Source: Olivibacter domesticus
GTDB taxonomy: Bacteria; Bacteroidota; Bacteroidia; Sphingobacteriales; Sphingobacteriaceae
DNA length: 64,000 nucleotides
Reading direction: 5' to 3'
Assembly (NCBI RefSeq): GCF_900109575.1
Contig: NZ_FOAF01000001.1
Span: 1,645,662 to 1,709,661, forward strand
The notes beneath the pieces are model-generated. The model was not told where the DNA came from and ran no database searches. It saw nothing but the letters and a program-made list of their open reading frames with translations. Numbering within the stretch: the first letter of the stretch is position 1; the number at the start of each line of letters is the position of its first letter. Positions 1 through 6,833 of this stretch are shown one piece after another. A program made the position numbers and the translations under genes.

Positions 1-230
1 ACTTAGAAAATCAAAAAGTGGTTACCCTAATGAATATTAAAACCATCCATGATTTGCTTCCGAAAAGTTTCTTTGTCAGAGTCAGCAAATCATACATCAT
101 CAATGTAAATAAAATAGATTCTGTAGATAACAATACAGTGTATATAGGAAAAAATGAAATACCGATTGGCAATATATACAGGGATTTCTTTTTTAATGAA
201 TTTGTAACCAAAAAGATTTTGAATAAGTAA
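1..230 (+). CDS. LytTR-type DNA-binding response regulator, C-terminal end (partial)
   Basis: The reading frame is open from the left edge of the window (first complete codon at base 3), so the gene begins outside it. The residues seen (…KTIHDLLPKSFFVRVSKSYI…, then INVNKID) match the end of the LytTR DNA-binding domain, where F.R.S.S.I.N...I is the family signature. Such proteins normally carry an N-terminal receiver domain and work with a LytS-type membrane kinase; that part is not visible. An apparent GTG start at 18 is internal to the domain and is not the real start. Confidence 0.85.
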   Translation, partial: LENQKVVTLMNIKTIHDLLPKSFFVRVSKSYIINVNKIDSVDNNTVYIGKNEIPIGNIYRDFFFNEFVTKKILNK

Positions 231-303
231 TAAAAAGGGTCCTTCCGATTTTAATGGGTCTCCTGGAAGTGCTCAACCCGTCCCCTATTTTTCAAACTCT
301 ACC

Positions 304-510
304 TTAGAAATCCGCTTTCAAGCTAATCCACACGGGTGCATGATCGCTGCTCTTTTCCCACCCTTTGACATTTCGGTCAATACCAACCTCGATCAATCGT
401 GGCGCAATCGTCGGGTTCAGCAAAATATGATCCAACCGAAGACCGGAATTGTGGCCATAGGCATTCCAGAGGTAGTCCCAAAAGTTTGAAAAAGAAAAAG
501 CCAAATAGAA
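304..510 (-). pseudogene. xthA: Exonuclease III (XthA) C-terminal relic
   Basis: The minus strand encodes only the last 60 or so residues of an exonuclease III-type AP endonuclease: WDY.WNAYGHNSGLRLDHILL, then IDRNVKGWEKSSDHAPVW, ending six codons later. The catalytic-site motifs LRLDH and SDHAPV are present, but the N-terminal three quarters of the usual ~260-residue protein are missing and the frame is stopped just upstream. There is no plausible start codon. It is read as a remnant left by a deletion and cannot make an active enzyme. Confidence 0.75.
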
Positions 511-641
511 AGATCATCTTTCTCATGGAAGAAGGAATTTGGAAACGCTAATCTCAGAAGATTGGCGTTTTCTCTATAAACATGGTGAATTATTACTGTT
601 AGCGAACGAAAAGTATATATCACTTGTAGGAAAGCAACAAA

Positions 642-1202
642 TCACCTTTCACCATTAGCATTCATCAGTTCGGATTTTAACGCAACAAGATTTTTGATTC
701 TTTGGGACCATTGTCTTTGAAGTAACCAGAGTTGAAATACAAACGCAATACCGATAAATACAAGAGATAATGTTCTAAAAACGGCCATATCCACTCCGTA
801 AAAGAAAAAAAACAACATTCCAACCATGAAGATTATTCTGGAGCATAAGGAACCCCATTTGAACCGCTTGAGTTTCTCTAGATATACTGCTATTGAAGTG
901 ATTATATTGTCGCCGTGTACAAGATTTTTTGCAGCCAAATATCCTGTGAAATTAAAAGCAATTGCTTGCAGTATGCAGATTATAAATATCATATTAATGG
1001 CCAAAGGTCGCTTTTCACCGTCAAACATACTGTAGTATACACATAGGACAATTAGCCATGCGCTAATTTCCAGTAACAGCTGCTTTCTGATCCCTTTAAG
1101 GATTGGATGAGATCTTTCTGTAAGCATTCCTGCCAATTCCTCTTTTTGCTTTACCCCGATGGGCTGTCCGGTCCAAAGGCTTTTCATTTCTTCAATTCTC
1201 AT
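642..1202 (-). CDS. Membrane protein co-transcribed with an ECF sigma factor
   Basis: This 186-residue protein has a soluble N-terminus (about 45 residues) followed by four hydrophobic segments in two pairs (about 45-60, 70-90, 120-135 and 140-160) and a basic cytoplasmic tail. Its start codon lies inside the last codons of the upstream sigma factor (11-base overlap), so the two are translationally coupled. In Bacteroidota a small membrane protein in this position is often annotated as hypothetical and may act as the anti-sigma partner. I see no zinc-binding anti-sigma motif, so that role is inferred only from position. Confidence 0.75.
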   Translation of the reverse strand: MRIEEMKSLWTGQPIGVKQKEELAGMLTERSHPILKGIRKQLLLEISAWLIVLCVYYSMFDGEKRPLAINMIFIICILQAIAFNFTGYLAAKNLVHGDNIITSIAVYLEKLKRFKWGSLCSRIIFMVGMLFFFFYGVDMAVFRTLSLVFIGIAFVFQLWLLQRQWSQRIKNLVALKSELMNANGER

Positions 1203-1686
1203 GACTGTTGGTTAATAATAATCTGATTTTATTTTTTATCCGGGAAACCTTCACGCCAACATTGTTCTCTGTTATCCCTATGATATCTCCTATCTCCCGG
1301 TAGCTATACTCATCGAGGACTAAAGCTATAATCGCACGATCTCCTTCGTCCAACATTTTAATTGCAGCCATCAACCGATCTTTACAATCGGCTAACGCAC
1401 AGTCCTCATTTGCGGGCGGCATTTCTGGCACTTGATCCACATAGCTTATCACATTTTTTTTCCGATTATTCCGAAATGCTGCAATAGCGGTATTAAGAGC
1501 AATGCGATAGATAAATGTGCTGGTTTTTGACTGCCCCCTGAAATCATCAATCGAACGCCATAGCTGAAAAACTATTTCCTGGAATAGATCTTCCCGATCA
1601 GTCGGCGTGTCCCGATATAATCGGCAGACCTTATGAATGATTCCCTGATGGACTGAAACGATCTGTAAAAATTGGTCTTCGTTCAT
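1192..1686 (-). CDS. RNA polymerase sigma factor, ECF (sigma-70 family)
   Basis: A 164-residue ECF sigma factor with region 2 (…REDLFQEIVFQLWRSIDDFRG, about residues 30-55) and region 4 with its helix-turn-helix (YSYREIGDIIGITENNVGVKVSR, about 125-150). The family redirects RNA polymerase to stress or envelope genes. It overlaps the start of the membrane-protein gene downstream (1202-642), and a small lipoprotein gene lies 52 bases upstream on the same strand, so all three could be one unit. Confidence 0.93.
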   Translation of the reverse strand: MNEDQFLQIVSVHQGIIHKVCRLYRDTPTDREDLFQEIVFQLWRSIDDFRGQSKTSTFIYRIALNTAIAAFRNNRKKNVISYVDQVPEMPPANEDCALADCKDRLMAAIKMLDEGDRAIIALVLDEYSYREIGDIIGITENNVGVKVSRIKNKIRLLLTNSHEN

Positions 1687-1738
1687 ACTGTTGGATGGGT
1701 TCCGCTAAGTTATAAATACTATTGCGACTGTTTCTCGT

Positions 1739-1933
1739 TCATCTCCTCCTTTCTAGCTTTTCTATTCTTTTAGTAAGGATACCAACGCTGTCAAGAAATA
1801 GGCGGTTCTGCTGTTTCAACGCGTCAAGCTGTTCGACGATCTGTTTGTCTCTAATAATTGACCTGCCTTCTGGAGAAGATTCGCGGCCGCATCCGCTTAT
1901 TGCGAAAAGAAAAATAATGAGTAGGGCTTTCAT
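1739..1933 (-). CDS. Small putative lipoprotein with coiled-coil
   Basis: A 64-residue product starts with a short hydrophobic stretch and a lipobox-like sequence (FAISGC, Cys at about 15), giving a mature protein of about 50 residues. The rest is charged and heptad-like (EQLDALKQQNRLFLDSVGIL…), consistent with a short coiled coil. It has no named family that I recognise. It lies upstream of the sigma-factor gene on the same strand. The small size leaves some doubt that it is expressed. Confidence 0.5.
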   Translation of the reverse strand: MKALLIIFLFAISGCGRESSPEGRSIIRDKQIVEQLDALKQQNRLFLDSVGILTKRIEKLERRR

Positions 1934-2314
1934 ACTGCTAATTTTTGAAGGTTAGTTGCATTTTATGAAGCGAATCTTACAGATTATGGAAAAAAATTTA
2001 TACCTCATCCATGATAAAAAAAACCTACCTCTGTGGTTTTTACCCATTCGACATGAGAGCGATGAATCATCAATTCTGATGAGGGGGCAAAAGTTTTTGC
2101 GTTCCAAAATCGGCGCCGCTCATGCGCTGCGGATCGATTTTAAAGCAAATAGTATGTGGAATAAGCCTATTTTTTTAAAAGTAACTACGTTATTCAAAAT
2201 TTGGTATTGTATATTTTTACGTGTAAATTTGAGATAATTTGTGCATAAACGCTAAACAATTACCTTTATTTTCCCGTTATCAAATAAACTATTAGGAATA
2301 TTATTCTCTCATTT

Positions 2315-2701
2315 ATGAATAGCTATCACATTCTTGTTATTGAAGATGATGAACTGATGCAGAAGGTCATGCATTTTATTTTATCCAAAGAGGGCTATAC
2401 AGTTACCGTGAAGAGTAACGGAAAAGAGGGCTTGGAAGCATTGCAAGATGTTGAAAATAAGTTCGACTTAATAATTACTGATTTAATGATGCCGCATGCC
2501 AATGGATTTGAAATACTTAACGTTGCCCGGCAGACGGGTAATGGTGGAATTCCGGTTATTATTGTGAGCAATTTAAGTAATGAACAGATGATTCTAGATG
2601 GTTTTACAATGGGTGCTTCCGACTATGTTAAAAAACCTATTATGGCAGGTGAGCTCGTTTTACGGGTGAAGCGTTTGCTAAACAGCCCAAAGCTTGTCTA
2701 A
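2315..2701 (+). CDS. Single-domain response regulator (CheY-like), first gene of the polysaccharide locus
   Basis: This 128-residue protein is a receiver domain and nothing else: acidic pocket IEDDE near the start, phospho-acceptor Asp in LIITDLMMP, Ser/Thr switch in VIIVSN and Lys in YVKKPI. Having no output domain, it should signal by protein-protein contact. Eight bases separate it from the HEAT-repeat gene, and the whole block to 11970 runs in one direction with minimal gaps, so it is probably the regulatory input to the synthase complex. The hybrid kinase at 12093 is the nearest candidate phosphodonor. Confidence 0.92.
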   Translation: MNSYHILVIEDDELMQKVMHFILSKEGYTVTVKSNGKEGLEALQDVENKFDLIITDLMMPHANGFEILNVARQTGNGGIPVIIVSNLSNEQMILDGFTMGASDYVKKPIMAGELVLRVKRLLNSPKLV

Positions 2702-2709
2702 ACTGTATT

Positions 2710-3849
2710 ATGCTAAACATGCTGCCTATGTTTAAACTTTCTTTACCGGATGGACCTTTTGCCATCGAAATAGCTTCGATTCTCATTGGGGTTGCGGTTT
2801 TTTCAACCTTGCTGGCCTATATTTCAATGCTCATTTATCGATTGAAGGGTTATGTGGGACAAAAAAGAGCAGATAACACGATTCCGCTTGTCGATAATCT
2901 CTTACTTGAGAAAGTGTTATTGCATCCGCAGATTAATACGGAAATACCAAAAGTAGAGATGGTTGAGCTAGCTAAGTCTTTTGATATAAAAGAACTGAAT
3001 CCAGGCTGGGCAAAACACTTGTTGATAGCGAGACTGGTAAACTACAGAAAGAACGTCCGTGGCAATATAGGAAATGCTATCCGTTCGCTCTTTATCCAAC
3101 TAGAACTGGATAGCGTGTGTTTAAAAATGCTCCGCTCGAGAAAATGGTATAAAAAAGCAAAGGCGCTATATATACTTGTAGAAATGGAGATTGTGATTCC
3201 GGACGTAACACTCCTGCCACTTACTAACAGTCATAATCATCATCTCCGTTCTGCTGCTAGACTGGCCTATATTAAACTGAGCAAAAATGATCCATTTAAG
3301 TTTTTCGATGTAGTTACCGAGCCATTATTACAATGGGATCAGGTAGAGCTTTTCCGCGTGATAACGAGTTCGGAAAATTTCTCGATGCCAAACTTCGCAC
3401 GGTGGATTACCTACAGTTCCAATAAGTCGGTTGTGTCGTTCTGTCTAAAACTTGTTGTGCATTATATGCAGTTAGAGGCGGTACCCGCTGTTATACGCCT
3501 TTTAGACAACAAAGATCATTTTTTAAGAGCCAACGCCATTAATGCATTGGGCAAGATGGATGTAGATGAGGTAGCAGACCAATTGCTGCATATGTATCAT
3601 AACCAGCCGATCATTTGTCAAACTGAAATTTTGAAAGCCCTTGGCCGTTTTAGAAATCAGCAGGCAAAAGAGTTTTTGAAACGAGAGTTTCTACATTCCA
3701 ACGATTTTAACCTACGTAAACATGCAGCTCGCTCCTTAATAAATATTTTATCTAAGGAAGATGTATTGATTAAAGAGCTCATGAACAATGCGACGAAGGA
3801 AAGTCTCATGATTTTGAAACATTGCATGGATCCGCTAATCAAATTTTAA
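2710..3849 (+). CDS. HEAT-repeat protein with N-terminal membrane anchor
   Basis: In this 379-residue protein a single N-terminal membrane helix (about residues 15-40) is followed by a cytoplasmic region of helical repeats. The C-terminal half shows HEAT-like units (for example HFLRANAINALGKMDVDEVA and NDFNLRKHAARSLINILS). HEAT solenoids are scaffolds for protein-protein contacts. The gene sits between a receiver gene (8-base gap) and the first GT2 synthase (1-base gap), so the likely role is to link the receiver to the membrane synthases. That role is inferred from context; no enzymatic motif is visible. Confidence 0.8.
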   Translation: MLNMLPMFKLSLPDGPFAIEIASILIGVAVFSTLLAYISMLIYRLKGYVGQKRADNTIPLVDNLLLEKVLLHPQINTEIPKVEMVELAKSFDIKELNPGWAKHLLIARLVNYRKNVRGNIGNAIRSLFIQLELDSVCLKMLRSRKWYKKAKALYILVEMEIVIPDVTLLPLTNSHNHHLRSAARLAYIKLSKNDPFKFFDVVTEPLLQWDQVELFRVITSSENFSMPNFARWITYSSNKSVVSFCLKLVVHYMQLEAVPAVIRLLDNKDHFLRANAINALGKMDVDEVADQLLHMYHNQPIICQTEILKALGRFRNQQAKEFLKREFLHSNDFNLRKHAARSLINILSKEDVLIKELMNNATKESLMILKHCMDPLIKF

Positions 3850-3850
3850 T

Positions 3851-5290
3851 ATGGAGAAAGTAAGTATTAGGGAAGTGTTTGCGCAATTTTTCGAAGGAGC
3901 TGTTTTTGCATATGGACTGACCCTTTTGCTGATTTACGCCCTATTGGCTTTTTTTTCCTTGATAGCGGTAAAACGTTATAAACGATTGGATGATCTGCAA
4001 AGCCTGAATGACTTAGTTGCCTCTTCGCTTACACCTGGTATTACCGTCTTAGCGCCGGCATATAATGAAGGTCTAACGATTATCATGAACGTGCGATCCT
4101 TGCTTACCCTGAATTATCCAAATTACGAGGTAATTATCATTAACGATGGCAGCGAAGATACGACACTTTTACAAATGGAGGAAGAGTTTGATCTTCTATT
4201 AATCGATTACGCTTATAATGAACGCATTATCACCCAGCCCGTTAAGGGAGTTTATAAATCGAAGAACCCTGCCTATTCAAAGTTGACGGTTATTGATAAG
4301 GTAAATGGCAAAAGCAAGGCCGATGCAGTAAATGCAGGCATCAATGCCGCCAATTACGCCCATTTTGTATGTACTGATGTCGATTGCGTGCTGCATAAAG
4401 ACACCTTGTTAGAACTAATAAAGCCAGTTTTGCAAGAGGAGAAAAAGCGAGTCATCGCTGTAGGAGCTACCTTACGATTAGGCAATTCTTGCGATTTTGA
4501 TCATGGAGTAATGATACGCATGCGTCCTCCCCGTCAACTATTGGCTCGTTTTCAGGAAGTTGAATATATCAGAGCCTTTGTGATGGGAAAAATGGGATGG
4601 TCTGTATTAAACAGTGTACCCAACGTTTCAGGTGGCTTAGGACTTTTTGATAAGGAGGTGGCCGTAAGTGCAGGAGGTTATGATCACCAGTCGTTCGGTG
4701 AAGACATGGAACTTATGATTCGCATGTGTCGATTTTCCCTTGATAATGGGATCGATTATGTTATTCATTATTTGCCCAAAACCCTATGTTGGACAGAAGG
4801 ACCCGCAACGATCAAGGTGTTTATGCGGCAACGAACGCGTTGGGCTAGAGGGCTTGCCCAACTTATGTATACACACTTTAGCATGGTGTTGCGGCCGAAA
4901 TATAAAACCATGGGAATGGTTGTGATGCCTTATAATTTCTTGTTCGAACTATGTGCGCCACTTATTGAATTTATTGGTATCCTGATTTACCTTTTTATGG
5001 CACTCACCGGGGTAGTCAATTGGCCTTATGCTGTTATTTTACTAATATTTGTATACACATATGCGGTGATGATTACCACCTTCGCTATTCTCACAGATCA
5101 ATTAGCTTTTCGATATTATAAAACTTGGAAGGAAGTGTTACTTCTTTGCACTACTCCGCTGATGGAGTTTTTCATCTACCATCCCTTAACTGTTATTTTT
5201 TCGATAAAAGGCTATCTACAATTCTTGGGAGGAAAAAAGCAAAGCTGGGGTAATATGCAAAGACAAGGGATGGGCACAAAAAAAATATAA
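3851..5290 (+). CDS. Processive membrane glycosyltransferase, family GT2 (first of tandem pair)
   Basis: This 479-residue inner-membrane glycosyltransferase has the plan of cellulose, PNAG and hyaluronan synthases: one N-terminal helix (about 15-40), a cytoplasmic GT-A domain, then several C-terminal helices (about 360-470). The four processive GT2 motifs are present: D99 in NDGS, D176xD178 in TDVDC, E284-D285 in GED, and Q327-W331 (QRTRW). Polymerisation from a nucleotide sugar with co-export is therefore likely; the sugar cannot be read from sequence. There is no PilZ domain, so direct c-di-GMP control is not indicated. Only one base separates it from each neighbouring GT or HEAT gene. Confidence 0.93.
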   Translation: MEKVSIREVFAQFFEGAVFAYGLTLLLIYALLAFFSLIAVKRYKRLDDLQSLNDLVASSLTPGITVLAPAYNEGLTIIMNVRSLLTLNYPNYEVIIINDGSEDTTLLQMEEEFDLLLIDYAYNERIITQPVKGVYKSKNPAYSKLTVIDKVNGKSKADAVNAGINAANYAHFVCTDVDCVLHKDTLLELIKPVLQEEKKRVIAVGATLRLGNSCDFDHGVMIRMRPPRQLLARFQEVEYIRAFVMGKMGWSVLNSVPNVSGGLGLFDKEVAVSAGGYDHQSFGEDMELMIRMCRFSLDNGIDYVIHYLPKTLCWTEGPATIKVFMRQRTRWARGLAQLMYTHFSMVLRPKYKTMGMVVMPYNFLFELCAPLIEFIGILIYLFMALTGVVNWPYAVILLIFVYTYAVMITTFAILTDQLAFRYYKTWKEVLLLCTTPLMEFFIYHPLTVIFSIKGYLQFLGGKKQSWGNMQRQGMGTKKI

Positions 5291-5291
5291 A

Positions 5292-6800
5292 ATGATTCAA
5301 GAAATCAGTCATATAACCGAACATATAGTATTCATTTACGGTTGTACGCTCTTGTGTATATATACTTTGCTTGCCTATATGGCCTTACAGGGCGTGCGCA
5401 AATTTAAACGCAGAAATGACTATATGGATTACGATAAAGTTCTCGGCTCAGAATTACTTCCGGGTATTTCTGTTGTGGCACCAGCGTTTAACGAGGGGCT
5501 CTCAATTATCAGTAATGTGCGTTCGCTGCTTACACTCAATTATCCCAAGTTTGAAGTTGTGATCGTGAACGACGGAAGTACAGATAATACTCTCGAGCAG
5601 CTCATCGTTGAATTTGAAATGCAAGAAGTGGATTTCGCCTATGACGAACAGATCGTAACACAGCCCGTCAAACGGATTTTTAAATCTCGGAAAGCTGTAT
5701 ACGGCAATCTAATAGTAGTTGATAAGGTGAATGGAAAGAGCAAGGCTGATGCTTCCAATGCCGGTATAAATGCCTCCACCTATAATTATTTCTTATGTAC
5801 AGATGTTGATTGCCTGCTCGATCGCAATACGCTGATACAGTTGATCAAACCATTTCTGGAAGAAGAAGAGAAAAAAATAAAGGAGGTTGGAGAACCATGT
5901 CCGGAATGTGGTTACGTGCATGTGATTGAAGATAATGTACGTGTTATCGCCTCGGGTGCTACGCTACGTTTAGGTAACTCCTGTGAGGTAGAAGAAGGCG
6001 TAATCACACGTATGAGACCGCCAAGACAACTGCTTCCGCGCTTTCAGGAGATGGAGTATATCCGTGCCTATGTGCTCGGTAAAATGGGATGGAGCGCGAT
6101 GAATGCTGTGCCAAATGTATCAGGTGGTTTAGGGCTTTTCGATCGGGAGATAGCTGTTAAAGCGGGTGGTTATGATGCCAAATCCTTTGCGGAAGACATG
6201 GATATTATTACCCGTATGTGCGCTTACATGATCGAGAATAAAATGAAATACGCAATCCGATACATTCCTGTTACGCTGTGTTGGACGGAAGGGCCAGCTA
6301 CTTTAAAGGTTTTTGGACGTCAGCGTACGCGTTGGGGAAGAGGATTGGCCGAAATTATGAGTATTCATGGCAGGCTTATTTTTAGGCCAAAATATCGGAA
6401 GCTTGGTATGATTGTGATGCCTTATAATCTCTTTTTTGAGTTTTTGGCCCCAATTATTGAAACACTCGGTGTTTTTTATTATATCTATCTTATCCTTTCC
6501 GGTAGCGTTAATTGGCCTTATGCTGTGCTACTTCTAGTGTTTGCCTATCTCTTTTCTGTGATGATCAGCAGTTTAGCAGTTCTGTGGGATCAAATAACTT
6601 TTCGTTATTATAAGACTTGGAAAGAGGTTGTAGGACTGTGCCTGATGGCTTTCCTGGAACCTTTGATATATCACCCTTTAATAGTGTTTTTTGCCTTAAA
6701 AGGATACTTCAACTTCGCAACGGGAAAAAAACACTCTTGGGGAAATATGCAGCGGCAAGGTTTTGGAAAAAAGAAACCCGCCATGGCAGTAACCAAATAA
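5292..6800 (+). CDS. Processive membrane glycosyltransferase, family GT2 (second of tandem pair)
   Basis: This 502-residue protein is clearly a paralogue of the preceding gene and is collinear with it along its length. It keeps NDGS, TDVDC, AED and QRTRW and the same membrane plan. The main difference is an insertion of about 20 residues near 195-220 that carries a Cys pair (C203-P-E-C206). A single CxxC cannot form a full zinc site alone but could complete one across a dimer. Two catalytically complete synthases side by side suggest a heteropolymer, or a heterodimeric synthase. It starts one base after the upstream stop. Confidence 0.92.
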   Translation: MIQEISHITEHIVFIYGCTLLCIYTLLAYMALQGVRKFKRRNDYMDYDKVLGSELLPGISVVAPAFNEGLSIISNVRSLLTLNYPKFEVVIVNDGSTDNTLEQLIVEFEMQEVDFAYDEQIVTQPVKRIFKSRKAVYGNLIVVDKVNGKSKADASNAGINASTYNYFLCTDVDCLLDRNTLIQLIKPFLEEEEKKIKEVGEPCPECGYVHVIEDNVRVIASGATLRLGNSCEVEEGVITRMRPPRQLLPRFQEMEYIRAYVLGKMGWSAMNAVPNVSGGLGLFDREIAVKAGGYDAKSFAEDMDIITRMCAYMIENKMKYAIRYIPVTLCWTEGPATLKVFGRQRTRWGRGLAEIMSIHGRLIFRPKYRKLGMIVMPYNLFFEFLAPIIETLGVFYYIYLILSGSVNWPYAVLLLVFAYLFSVMISSLAVLWDQITFRYYKTWKEVVGLCLMAFLEPLIYHPLIVFFALKGYFNFATGKKHSWGNMQRQGFGKKKPAMAVTK

Positions 6801-6833
6801 ACATAACGTCAATCATCGGATAAATTTTTAAAC

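Noticed and set aside
1956-2237. 93-codon plus-strand frame before the polysaccharide locus
   Set aside because: The composition is irregular, no family is recognisable, and the frame overlaps the probable promoter region of the receiver gene.
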